Source: Bacteroidales bacterium UBA5197
GTDB taxonomy: Bacteria; Bacteroidota; Bacteroidia; Bacteroidales; Lentimicrobiaceae
Direction of reading: 5' to 3'
Length of the DNA stretch: 64,000 nucleotides
NCBI GenBank assembly: GCA_002412885.1
Contig: DHVX01000042.1
Coordinates: 40,126 to 104,125, forward strand
Position 1 is the first letter of the stretch; each line of letters begins with the position of its first letter. Of this stretch, positions 27,328-36,149 are shown piece after piece. Both the position numbers and the translations under genes were made by a program. The notes below the pieces were generated by a model that did no database searches, was not told the DNA's origin, and was given only the letters and a program-made list of their open reading frames with translations.

Positions 27328-29445
27328 ATGAAATCAAGACTACTTCTTTTTATTGTATTGGCTCTGTTGCCGGCATTTAATGCCCTGGCCGATATTGTTG
27401 ACCGTGAATCTGCTGCAATGGTTGCGCGCAATTTCTTTTATGAGCGTCAGGTTCAGAGTGGCGTTAATACCGACATGGATGCTGTGGTTCCTGTTTGGTT
27501 AAGTACCAAAATGGCAAGTGATCAACCAGTGTATCATGTTTTTAATTTTCAGGATGGTGGTTACGTTATTGTTTCTGCTGAAGATGCTTACTCTCCGGTT
27601 ATCGGATATTCGCCAGACGGTTACTTCCCCGCAGGAAGCCTTGAGCAGAATTTTGGCAGTTTCCTGAAAGGATATGAAGATCAGATTGTTTTCATTCGTG
27701 ATAACAATACCAGTCAAACCAGCGAAATAAAGAACTCATGGCAGTATTATACTTCCATGAACACAACAAGAATGTCGTTTACCGGCGGAAGAGATATGGA
27801 GCCTTTGCTTCCTGTATTGTGGAATCAGGATTTTCCTTACAACGCTTACTGCCCGCTTGATGCTGCCGGACCTGGCGGACATGTGTATGCAGGTTGCGTT
27901 GCTACTGCTATGTCGATGATTATGAATTATTACCGTTATCCCGAACACGGAACCGGAAGTTATTCATACAATTATGGCTCCTATGGCAACATCAGCGCAA
28001 ATTTTGGACAGACCTATTACGATTGGGATGCTATGCTCAATTCAATTACATCAGGAAGCGGTAGAGCTGTGAATGCAATTGCAGAGCTCCAGTATCAGTG
28101 TGGTGTAAGTGTGCGGATGATGTATGGTCCCGATGGGTCAGGAGCTTACAGCGAAGACGTTCCTTATGCACTTCGCACTTATTTCGGATATTCCAGCACC
28201 GTGCAGCATGTAAGAAAAAGCAATTATTCATCAACCGCCTGGGAGAATATGATAATCGCCAGCCTTGATGAATTAAAACCGCTTTACTATTCCGGTCAGA
28301 GTACTGATGGTGGTCATGCTTTTGTGCTTGATGGTTATGAAGTAACCGGAACCGGCAAATTATTCCATTTCAACTTTGGATGGAGCGGAAGTGGTAATGG
28401 TTTTTATACGCTTTCTGATGTTAATGGTTTCAGCAGCGGACAAGCGATGGTCCGGAATTTCTTCCCCAATCCGGCAAACTATCCTTACAACTGCAATAAC
28501 CATGTAATAACTTCCCCAATGGGAATTTTTGAAGACCGTAGCGGCCCGCTTTCAAACTATCTGTCCAACAAGTCATGCTCATGGTTGATTGCTCCCGAAG
28601 ATTCTGTAACCTCAATTTCATTGACTTTCAATTCATTTGATCTGGCTGAAGGCGATGCAGTAAATGTTTACGATGGCGCAGATGTAAGTGCACCACTTAT
28701 CGCAAGTTATTCGATGAATGCTGCCACCACTGTATTGACTTCTACAGGAAGCCGCATGTTTATTGAATTTCTGACCGATGGAGCCAATGAGGCCAAAGGT
28801 TTTATTGCTCAGTTTAACTCAACTTATCCTGTTTTCTGCTCTGGCACAATCACAATGACCGAGCCAACCGGAACCATTACCGATGGAAGTGGTGAGCATC
28901 GCTACAACCACAATTCAATGTGTAAATGGAAAATTGAACCGGGCCCATATGCTGATAATCTTACACTCGCTTTCACTTCATTCGATCTTGAAGAAAATAA
29001 GGATTATCTGAAAGTTTACGCACTGCCCACCAATCAGTTGATCGCCAATTTTACCGGTTCTACAATTCCTGAACCTTTGGTTTCGCCTACCGGAAGAATG
29101 CTGATTTTGTTTACTTCCAATGGTTTTAATAACAAAGGAGGTTTCGATGCTGAATATTATATCATGAATGTCAGCGCATCGGCCAAAGAATTTACGGGAA
29201 ATTTGTCGGTTTATCCCAATCCTGCAAAAACCCACACTGAGGTTAAATTCAATATTGCTGAAGCCACAAAGGCTGTTTTCGGACTCTATGACTTAACCGG
29301 TCGCGAAGTTTATCAGGAAACTGCAACCCTGAACTCAGGATTCAATAGCAAGGTTTTGCAACTGAGCAATCTGAAAAGTGGAGTTTACCTGCTCAGAATC
29401 AGCAGTGAAAAAGGAATCGTTTCAAGAAAACTAATTGTAGAGTAA
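27328..29445 (+). CDS. T9SS-exported C10-family cysteine peptidase with CUB domains (copy 1)
   Basis: A 705-residue secreted peptidase of the streptopain (C10) family. Signal peptide MKSRLLLFIVLALLPAFNALA, then a Spi-type propeptide, then the catalytic domain with Cys190 (YAGCVATAMS) and His330 (DGGHAFVLDGYE). Two CUB-like domains follow (each beginning near a Cys and containing IEDGSG/FEDRSG-like strands and a YDG turn), then a T9SS sorting domain (VYPNPAK, ending VSRKLIVE). The frame is open from 27250, but the signal peptide and the promoter at 27261-27295 fix the start at 27328. It is a tandem paralogue of the next gene. Confidence 0.92.
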   Translation: MKSRLLLFIVLALLPAFNALADIVDRESAAMVARNFFYERQVQSGVNTDMDAVVPVWLSTKMASDQPVYHVFNFQDGGYVIVSAEDAYSPVIGYSPDGYFPAGSLEQNFGSFLKGYEDQIVFIRDNNTSQTSEIKNSWQYYTSMNTTRMSFTGGRDMEPLLPVLWNQDFPYNAYCPLDAAGPGGHVYAGCVATAMSMIMNYYRYPEHGTGSYSYNYGSYGNISANFGQTYYDWDAMLNSITSGSGRAVNAIAELQYQCGVSVRMMYGPDGSGAYSEDVPYALRTYFGYSSTVQHVRKSNYSSTAWENMIIASLDELKPLYYSGQSTDGGHAFVLDGYEVTGTGKLFHFNFGWSGSGNGFYTLSDVNGFSSGQAMVRNFFPNPANYPYNCNNHVITSPMGIFEDRSGPLSNYLSNKSCSWLIAPEDSVTSISLTFNSFDLAEGDAVNVYDGADVSAPLIASYSMNAATTVLTSTGSRMFIEFLTDGANEAKGFIAQFNSTYPVFCSGTITMTEPTGTITDGSGEHRYNHNSMCKWKIEPGPYADNLTLAFTSFDLEENKDYLKVYALPTNQLIANFTGSTIPEPLVSPTGRMLILFTSNGFNNKGGFDAEYYIMNVSASAKEFTGNLSVYPNPAKTHTEVKFNIAEATKAVFGLYDLTGREVYQETATLNSGFNSKVLQLSNLKSGVYLLRISSEKGIVSRKLIVE

Positions 29446-29487
29446 TAAATTTATAAAGAGCTGATTATCTGATCGCTCTGACCTGGA

Positions 29488-29521
29488 GGGAAGTTTTACT
29501 TAATGTAGAACTTCCCTTTTT
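29488..29521 (+). terminator. Rho-independent terminator between the C10 paralogues
   Basis: GGGAAGTTTTAC (29488-29499) pairs with GTAGAACTTCCC (29504-29515), followed by TTTTTT. It separates the two paralogous peptidase genes into independent transcripts. Confidence 0.9.
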
Positions 29522-29552
29522 GTATTTTTCATTTTGCTTTTATGTACTTTTG
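29517..29552 (+). promoter_or_regulatory. Promoter of the second C10 peptidase gene
   Basis: TTTTTG (29517-29522) lies in the terminator U-tract, then 22 bp, then TACTTTTG (29545-29552), 19 bp before the ATG at 29572. The arrangement mirrors that of copy 1. Confidence 0.6.
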
Positions 29553-29571
29553 GAATCTTAATTATTAAAAA

Positions 29572-31680
29572 ATGATAAAAAGAATTACCACATTATTAAT
29601 TTCAGTTCTTTTGGCTTCGCAGGTTTTTGCCGGAGGAATTTCAGAGCAAAACGCTCATAAAGTTGCCAAAGCATTTATGCACAGCAACGCTTTGTCAAAT
29701 GCCGGTGTTAGTTTTGAATCGCTTGAAACATTGCCTGCCCTTGTCCTTTCAAGCAATACCCCGCTGCTTTATGCAGTCAATTTTGCAAAAGGTGGTTTTG
29801 TGTTGGTTTCGGCTACTGATGCTGCTTATCCCGTTGTTGGTTATTCCCCTGCCGGATCTTTTTCAATGCAAAACCAATCTCCATCGCTCATTGGCTGGAT
29901 GGCTGGGTATGAACTTCAGCTTCAGGAAATCATTGATCAGCAGCTTCAGGCAACCGCCGAAATTGAACTTGCATGGAATGATCTTTTAAATTATGACCCC
30001 GATAAATCTGCATCAGGCAGAAATAATCGCCAGGTTGAACCGCTTCTTCCCTGCACCTGGAATCAGGGTGCTTTGTACAATGATTTATGCCCTGAAGATA
30101 ACGGTGGTCCCGGCGGACATGTTTATTCAGGTTGTGTTGCTACTGCCATGTCACAAGTGATTTATTACTGGCGCTATCCCCTGCAGGGAACAGGCACACA
30201 TGGATATTATTCAAGTTACGGTTATCTTTATGTTGATTTCGCTGATGTAGCATATAGTTATGAGGAAATGCGCAATTCCATTGGTGGCGAGAGCAACTAC
30301 GAGATGGCTGAAATTCAATATCATTGTGGAATTACTGTAGATATGATGTATTCTGCTTCAGGGTCAGGAGCTTACAGCCATGATGCAGCAGAAGCACTCA
30401 GAAGTCATTTTGGTTTTTCCAATGACCTTTCTCTGGAATACAAAGACAATTATTCAACTGCTGCATGGGCTTCATTGCTTCAGCAAAACTTAGACAACGG
30501 TTGGCCAATGTATTACCATGGTTTCGGATCGGGTGGTCATGCTTTTAATGTTGATGGATATCAGGGTGATGATTTCTTTCATTTCAACTGGGGATGGGGC
30601 GGTTCTGCCAACGGGTATTTCTACCTCAACAACCTGAATCCCAACGGAAGCAATTTCACCAGTGGTCAGGGTGCAATCGTTAATTTTGTCCCTGCCGGCA
30701 ACTATCCTTATTATTGCGATGGCGTAAAAACACTCACCCGCCACAACGGCACCATCGAAGACGGCTCAGGGCCTGTGGATGGATATATTTCCGGACTTGA
30801 ATGCGGATGGCTCATCGCTCCGATGGATTCCGTTACAAATCTGACCGTTAATTTTGAAAAATTCGGGCTCACTGATGGTGAGGATGTACTGAATATTTTT
30901 GACGGGCCAGATGCTTCTTTCCCTTTATTGGGAAGTTACACAGGCAATGCCTTGCCTCCATCAGTAACTGCATCCGGCGATAAAATGTATCTTGAATTTT
31001 TGACTTCTGGTGATCAGGGCAGTGGATTCAGGCTTTCATACAACAGCGAACGCGCAGTTTATTGCTCAGGACAAACTGTACTAAACGATGCAACAGGCAT
31101 AATCGCCGACGGAAGCGGTACCCGTGATTACAACAACAACAGTGTGTGCAAATTCAGGATTGAACCTGAGGATGCTGCTTCCATTACTTTTACCTTTAAC
31201 TATCTGAACACTGAGCCGGTAAATGATGCCATAAAAATTTACAACCTCGCATCGCAAACTATGGTTGGTAATTTTTCAGGGAGCGATAATCCCGGTTCAA
31301 TTACTGTTCCTTCAGGAAAAGCGCTGATACTTTTTACTACCAATAGTTCAGTTACCGCTCAGGGTTGGGAAATTTCCTATACAAGTTCAACATCAGCAGT
31401 AGCAACCGAATTTGAATCGGCGGATAAACTTAAGGTAAATGTTTTTCCTGTTCCGGCCAGTCAATGGCTGAGGGTGGAGTTGAGTAACCGGGCTTCTGCG
31501 GAAGTCACACTTTCAATTCACGATCTTTCGGGCAGAAAAGTTGCCGACAATTCGCTGGTTAAGTTGGAAGGACAAAAAACCGTCATGATTCCGGTGCACA
31601 CACTTTCTGATGGCATTTATTACCTCAGGTATATTTCCGAAAGTGGTTCGGGTGTCAGAAAAGTGATGATCAGAAATTAG
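29572..31680 (+). CDS. T9SS-exported C10-family cysteine peptidase with CUB domains (copy 2)
   Basis: A 702-residue paralogue of the preceding gene with the same architecture: signal peptide (MIKRITTLLISVLLASQVFA), Spi-type propeptide, catalytic Cys188 (YSGCVATAMS) and His323 (GGHAFNVDGY), two CUB-like domains and a T9SS sorting domain (VFPVPAS, ending RKVMIRN). Protein identity is clear but far from complete, so the duplication is old. Its TAG stop overlaps the stop of the convergent phoH gene by four bases. Likely a surface or secreted protease for nutrient supply. Confidence 0.92.
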   Translation: MIKRITTLLISVLLASQVFAGGISEQNAHKVAKAFMHSNALSNAGVSFESLETLPALVLSSNTPLLYAVNFAKGGFVLVSATDAAYPVVGYSPAGSFSMQNQSPSLIGWMAGYELQLQEIIDQQLQATAEIELAWNDLLNYDPDKSASGRNNRQVEPLLPCTWNQGALYNDLCPEDNGGPGGHVYSGCVATAMSQVIYYWRYPLQGTGTHGYYSSYGYLYVDFADVAYSYEEMRNSIGGESNYEMAEIQYHCGITVDMMYSASGSGAYSHDAAEALRSHFGFSNDLSLEYKDNYSTAAWASLLQQNLDNGWPMYYHGFGSGGHAFNVDGYQGDDFFHFNWGWGGSANGYFYLNNLNPNGSNFTSGQGAIVNFVPAGNYPYYCDGVKTLTRHNGTIEDGSGPVDGYISGLECGWLIAPMDSVTNLTVNFEKFGLTDGEDVLNIFDGPDASFPLLGSYTGNALPPSVTASGDKMYLEFLTSGDQGSGFRLSYNSERAVYCSGQTVLNDATGIIADGSGTRDYNNNSVCKFRIEPEDAASITFTFNYLNTEPVNDAIKIYNLASQTMVGNFSGSDNPGSITVPSGKALILFTTNSSVTAQGWEISYTSSTSAVATEFESADKLKVNVFPVPASQWLRVELSNRASAEVTLSIHDLSGRKVADNSLVKLEGQKTVMIPVHTLSDGIYYLRYISESGSGVRKVMIRN

Positions 31681-32684
31681 GAAATTTCAGGGGTTTCAGG
31701 TGCAGGCGGAGCTTCGGGTTTCGCCTGTTTCGTTTCCTGACGGGGGTCCACGCCATCGTATGCCCTGATGATGCGGGTCACAAGTTTGTGCCTCAAAACA
31801 TCTGATTCATCAAGCATAATGAAATCAATACCAGGAACATCTTTCAAAATGATAGATGCCTGAAGCAGTCCCGATTGCTGGTGGCGGGGCAGGTCGATCT
31901 GGGTTACATCTCCGGTAATAAAGAATTTTGCAGATCTTCCCATTCGGGTCAGGAACATTTTTAACTGGCTTGATGTGGCATTCTGTGCTTCATCGAGAAT
32001 TGCAAATACATTGTCCAGTGTCCGGCCGCGCATAAACGCAAGCGGTGCAATTTCGATGGTGCCGTCTTCGAGATAAGTGAGTAGCTTCTGAGGGGGAAGC
32101 ATATCGCGCAAAGCATCATAAAGCGGTTGCATGTAAGGATCAAGCTTTTCTTTCATGTCGCCGGGTAAAAAGCCCAGATTTTCACCGGCTTCAACAGCCG
32201 GACGGGTAAGAATGATGCGTTTGACTTCGCGGTTTTTAAGCGCACGAACGGCTAAAGCAACCGCTGTGTATGTTTTTCCTGTTCCGGCAGGGCCGATGGC
32301 AAAAACCATATCGTTTTTTGCGACACTTTCAACAATCTTTATCTGATTGGCAGTGCGGGCTTTGATTACCACCCCGTTACGGCCATGAACCAACACATCG
32401 GGCGGGCTATCTTTGAGGCTGCCGTTTCCGCTGCCCGGTTCGGCCAGTTGCCTGATGTCAGATTCGGCAATGGATCCGAATCTATCGAAATGAAGTATCA
32501 ACAGGTGGAAAAAGTCTTCAAAAGCAACAACCTCGGATGGGTCACCAATTACTTTGAGAAATTCTCCGCGTGCAATTATTTTTAATTTCGGGTATAAATC
32601 CCTGATGGTATTTAAGTTACGATCCCCGACTCCAAAAAATTCAAGAGGACTGTGAGATTCTATGCTAAAGACTTTTTCACTCAT
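31677..32684 (-). CDS. PhoH family ATPase
   Basis: A 335-residue PhoH-like protein: an N-terminal KH-like region, Walker A GPAGTGKTYTA, the family motif RPAVEAGENLGFLPGDMKEK, and Walker B FAILDEAQNATSSQLKMFLTRMG. PhoH proteins are helicase-like ATPases and members of this type are linked to RNA metabolism and to ybeY. The C-terminus ends in a Pro/Glu-rich tail. Its stop codon (31677-31679) interlocks with that of the convergent peptidase gene and no terminator lies between them. A TACTTTTG box lies about 58 bp upstream on the minus strand (32742-32749). Confidence 0.92.
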   Translation of the reverse strand: MSEKVFSIESHSPLEFFGVGDRNLNTIRDLYPKLKIIARGEFLKVIGDPSEVVAFEDFFHLLILHFDRFGSIAESDIRQLAEPGSGNGSLKDSPPDVLVHGRNGVVIKARTANQIKIVESVAKNDMVFAIGPAGTGKTYTAVALAVRALKNREVKRIILTRPAVEAGENLGFLPGDMKEKLDPYMQPLYDALRDMLPPQKLLTYLEDGTIEIAPLAFMRGRTLDNVFAILDEAQNATSSQLKMFLTRMGRSAKFFITGDVTQIDLPRHQQSGLLQASIILKDVPGIDFIMLDESDVLRHKLVTRIIRAYDGVDPRQETKQAKPEAPPAPETPEIS

Positions 32685-32899
32685 AAAAATTCAAAATTAT
32701 TAAACATCAGGCTGGAAATGTTCTACCCGATTGGCAGACAGCAAAAGTAGCTGATTTTTCAGAGTGATTTACTGATCTCGTGTACTTTTCGGCGATCAGC
32801 TTCATGAGTCGCACTTTCGTAATCTGATAGTGGTTGATGGGCTAGAGTTTGAAAGGAATTATTTTTTTTGGTTTGCTTTATTTCCTGTATTTTATCTTG

Positions 32900-34153
32900 T
32901 CAACTCTCCAACAACCATCTCCATGCTGGCATCACCTTGATTTCCATGCCGTTCTCATTAATGATTTCTTCAGTACTGTAGGTGACTATAGTCAAACGTT
33001 TTACAGGATTTTTATCATAAACTTTATGCAAAGAAGATATCTCACGTTTCCGGGTAGCTGGCTCTTCCAGACTATAACACACTTGAATGAGCTCCTCCCC
33101 CGGAACAAAGAAATCTACTTCAAATCCATTTCTGAAATAAAATAGATTGGATCCGTAATTCAATCGTAAGTGATTAAATACCAGTGTTTCAAGTTGAAAT
33201 GATGCCGGCTCTATAAGAAATAACGAGAGTATTCCGTTGTCCCGGAAATAGTACTTCTTTTTCGATTCCCTTATGCTGATCTTAGCGTTAGAATTGAGCA
33301 GCGTGTTTATAAGAAAGGAATTTTCCAGAAAATTAATATACTCAATTACTGTGTTTGTTCCAACAGGAAAGCCTGCAGAAACGATGATATTCCGCATCCT
33401 GCTATACGAAACTACATCCATGGTGCTTTCGGCCAGTTTCTTTATCAGAAGCCGCAATGCCTGAGGATTCCTTAACTGATAACGAGCTATAATATCCCCA
33501 AGAAAGACTTTTTGAAATATACTGCTCAGATACTCTTTTTTTTCATTGAATTTCAACAATTCCGGGAATCCGCCTTCAGCGAAGTATTTATCAAATAGCC
33601 TGATTACCTCAAACCTATCGGGCGAAAATCCAATGTTATCACTTATATCAACGCCATTAAAATTTAGGTATTCCTTGAAAGATAATGTGCCGATTTCCAT
33701 AACCATAAACCTTCCGCCAAGTGTTGATGCCATTTCATTGCTCAGCATTTCGGAATTACTGCCGGTAATATAGATTTGAAAACCGCTATCGGCAAGCCGG
33801 CGGGCAAATTTCTGCCATCCTGTAATATTCTGGATCTCATCGAAAAACAAAATATGTTTGTGGCTAAATAACTCCCGGTAACTTTCGATAATGGAATCCA
33901 GATCGCCGACATCCATCCCTATCAGCCTTTCATCTTCAAAGTTTATATATAGAATCTCCTCAATTGATTGGCCCTGCTTAACCATGTCTTGCATTAGGCT
34001 GTACATGAAAAATGTTTTGCCTGCCCTGCGCTGTCCGGTGAAAATATAATTGGCCAGGGGTTCAACAGAATAGCTCCTTTTTACAACCGTAAGGTGAGGA
34101 ATTCGCTCCTGATTTTCCAGAATTATCTTTTTAATCGTGCTTTTTTCCATCAT
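32900..34153 (-). CDS. AAA_14/DUF4143 ATP-binding protein
   Basis: A 417-residue AAA ATPase with Walker A GQRRAGKTFFMY, Walker B HILFFDEIQNITGWQKFARRL and sensor ITGSNSEMLS, followed by a C-terminal DUF4143 domain that includes a nuclease-like strand pair (NGFEVDFFVPGEELIQVCYSL). These proteins are common, mobile accessory genes of unknown role, often present in many copies per genome. It is a single gene with nothing related beside it. A TACTTTTG box lies 18 bp upstream on the minus strand (34172-34179), with a distant CAA 25 bp further. Confidence 0.88.
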   Translation of the reverse strand: MMEKSTIKKIILENQERIPHLTVVKRSYSVEPLANYIFTGQRRAGKTFFMYSLMQDMVKQGQSIEEILYINFEDERLIGMDVGDLDSIIESYRELFSHKHILFFDEIQNITGWQKFARRLADSGFQIYITGSNSEMLSNEMASTLGGRFMVMEIGTLSFKEYLNFNGVDISDNIGFSPDRFEVIRLFDKYFAEGGFPELLKFNEKKEYLSSIFQKVFLGDIIARYQLRNPQALRLLIKKLAESTMDVVSYSRMRNIIVSAGFPVGTNTVIEYINFLENSFLINTLLNSNAKISIRESKKKYYFRDNGILSLFLIEPASFQLETLVFNHLRLNYGSNLFYFRNGFEVDFFVPGEELIQVCYSLEEPATRKREISSLHKVYDKNPVKRLTIVTYSTEEIINENGMEIKVMPAWRWLLES

Positions 34154-34382
34154 TTTGTTTTATATATAGAGCAAAAGTAGCACAATTTTATTCTGTATGC
34201 AAGACAAAAATCAATATTCGTGTCTCTGTAAGTATATCAACATGATTTTCATTAGTTTAAGGTATATTCAAATGTGAGGGAAAGACATTAAATTATTTCC
34301 TTACATAGGTGGCTGAGATTTTGGTGTATTTTAAGTTCAATAGTATTATATTGATTTAGAAGGTTAAATTTATTATTTTTCA

Positions 34383-34427
34383 ACTAACCAACTAGTTACT
34401 AACCAACTGGTTACTAACCAACCGGTT
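34383..34427. repeat. Three tandem 15-bp repeats
   Basis: Three abutting units ACTAACCAAC(T/C)(A/G)GTT at 34383-34397, 34398-34412 and 34413-34427. Each ends in an AACYRGTT core that is palindromic in units 1 and 3 (AACTAGTT, AACCGGTT). Confidence 0.85.
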
Positions 34428-34623
34428 AGTTTTGTAAAGTATTGAATAACAGGACAATAACAATATAAATAGTCGATTTGCAACAGTTCAATATCAGTTT
34501 TAAAAAAACCACTACGACTTAAACCCAGTTTCTGCTTAGCACTAATTACTAACAAGTAAAAAATAGTAAATTACTAATTACCAGTTAGTGCAAAACACTC
34601 AACTTCATTTACTAAAATTTTGC

Positions 34624-34631
34624 TACTTTTG
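34624..34631 (+). promoter_or_regulatory. Bacteroidota -7 box (TACTTTTG) of aspA
   Basis: Ends 4 bp before the ATG at 34636, predicting a leaderless or near-leaderless aspA mRNA. No clear TTG at -33. Confidence 0.4.
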
Positions 34632-34635
34632 AAAC

Positions 34636-36075
34636 ATGGTACAACGCACCGACTCCGACTTCCTTGGCAACCGGCAAATTCCAGCCGATGCACTTTACGG
34701 AATTCATGCCCTGAGGGCAAAGGAAAATTTTCCTGATTATTCTCCTTTTCATATGGAGTGGTTTTGTGCAATGGGGATTGTCAAGCAGGCTTGTTATCTC
34801 ACAGCTGCGTCCTATTTCAAGGCATTAAGGGATAAATTCGGGGATAAAGAATTGCCTGTCAGGTTGATATCTGATGAAATTCTGAATGTTATGACAGAAG
34901 CCGCATCGGAAGTTTCAAAGGGTGGATATTTCGCAGATTTTATTGTTCCCGCCATAAGCGGAGGAGCCGGTACCAGCATCAATATGAATGTGAATGAAAT
35001 TATTGCCAATGCTGCGTTGCTGAAACTTGGTCATAAACCGTGCGATTACAACGTAATTGATCCAACAGAAACTGCCAATATTTTTCAAAGTACCAACGAT
35101 GTGGTTCCCACTGCATTAAAGGTGGCCGTTATGTTTTTACTGAACGATCTGGAAACTGCCATCAATGAACTCAGGGCCGGATTTGAAGTGCTCGAAGGTC
35201 GTTACCGCGATGATTTGCGCATTGCTTATACCCAGATGCAGGAGGCAGTGCCATCGTCATATGGAAAATTGTTTTCAAATTACAGCGATGCACTTTCACG
35301 CGACTGGTGGAGGGTTTCGAAGTGTTACGAACGCATAAAAGTGGTGAATCTGGGAGGAAGTGCCATTGGAACTTCGGTTGCCGTGCCTCGTTTTTTTGTG
35401 ATGGAGGTGGTTCAGCAATTACAGCAGCTTACCGGTTTGCCTGTAACCCGTGGCGAAAACCTGAACGATACCACCAGCAACCTTGATTCAATTGTTGAAG
35501 TTCATGCCATTCTCAAAGCCCATGCCGTGAATCTTGAGAAAATCGCAAACGATTTGCGTTTACTGGCTTCTGATTTGACTGGTTCAGCCATCAAACTGCC
35601 TCAGTTACAGGTCGGAAGTTCCATAATGCCGGGAAAGGTAAATCCGGTGATTCCTGAATTTGTGATCAGCGCGGCGCATCAGGTGTATGCAAATGATAGT
35701 CTGGTTTCCGGGCTTTGCGGACAGGGATGTCTCGATCTGAATGCTTATGTTCCCTTGATCGGGCACAGTCTGATCGGCAGCTTGAAATTGTTGATTGCTT
35801 CCTGTCGCACCATGCTTTCAAATATGGTTGCAGGTCTTGAAGTCGATACAAAAACCAGCCTTAATCGCTTGCTGCACAGTCCTGCCATCGCGACTGCACT
35901 AAGTCCGTACATCGGGTATCACAAAGCTGCAGAGGTGGCCAAATTGATGAAATCAACAGGAAAAAATATTCAGGAAATAAATACTGAACTTAAGCTTCTT
36001 CCGGCAGAAAAGCTTGAAATATTGCTCAAACCTTCAAATCTGCTGAAAGCCGGCTACTCGTTAAACGACTTTTGA
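34636..36075 (+). CDS. aspA: Aspartate ammonia-lyase (HydF-associated type)
   Basis: A 479-residue aspartase/fumarase-superfamily enzyme that should convert L-aspartate to fumarate plus ammonia. The superfamily signature GSSIMPGKVNP is at residues 327-337; GGAGTSINMNVNE, QSTNDVVPTA and a TQMQEAVPSS variant of the TQLQDAVPMT motif are also present. The protein aligns with E. coli AspA along its length but is clearly divergent in the middle, so substrate preference is less certain. It lies 74 bp upstream of hydF on the same strand. From memory, aspartase genes recur in [FeFe]-hydrogenase maturation clusters, which suggests a role in supplying ammonia or fumarate there. Confidence 0.85.
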   Translation: MVQRTDSDFLGNRQIPADALYGIHALRAKENFPDYSPFHMEWFCAMGIVKQACYLTAASYFKALRDKFGDKELPVRLISDEILNVMTEAASEVSKGGYFADFIVPAISGGAGTSINMNVNEIIANAALLKLGHKPCDYNVIDPTETANIFQSTNDVVPTALKVAVMFLLNDLETAINELRAGFEVLEGRYRDDLRIAYTQMQEAVPSSYGKLFSNYSDALSRDWWRVSKCYERIKVVNLGGSAIGTSVAVPRFFVMEVVQQLQQLTGLPVTRGENLNDTTSNLDSIVEVHAILKAHAVNLEKIANDLRLLASDLTGSAIKLPQLQVGSSIMPGKVNPVIPEFVISAAHQVYANDSLVSGLCGQGCLDLNAYVPLIGHSLIGSLKLLIASCRTMLSNMVAGLEVDTKTSLNRLLHSPAIATALSPYIGYHKAAEVAKLMKSTGKNIQEINTELKLLPAEKLEILLKPSNLLKAGYSLNDF

Positions 36076-36085
36076 ATTTCTGTCG

Positions 36086-36147
36086 CGATAGCTATCGGGA
36101 TTGAATCTTTGAATCTTTGAATCTTGAATCTTTGAATCTTTAAATCT
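36086..36147. repeat. CGATAGCTATCG palindrome and TTTGAATC simple repeats
   Basis: A 12-bp palindrome CGATAGCTATCG (36086-36097; second copy at 45109-45120) is followed by five or so TTTGAATC-like units ending right at the hydF start. These fill the aspA-hydF gap. Confidence 0.7.
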
Positions 36148-36149
36148 CT

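Larger units (their letters stand above)
34154..34635. other. Intergenic region between divergent ATPase and aspartase genes
   Basis: 482 bp, very AT-rich. It holds -7-like boxes at both ends (34172-34179 minus; 34624-34631 plus) and a triplicated 15-bp repeat at 34383-34427. Between 34540 and 34590 there are further CTAATTACYA-like fragments. No gene is seen. Confidence 0.6.

Noticed and set aside
34383..34427. Possible CRISPR mini-array
   Set aside because: The units abut with no spacers and are only 15 bp.
34373..34555. 60-codon minus-strand frame with a repeated VTSWL peptide
   Set aside because: The peptide repeat is simply the translation of the 15-bp tandem repeat.
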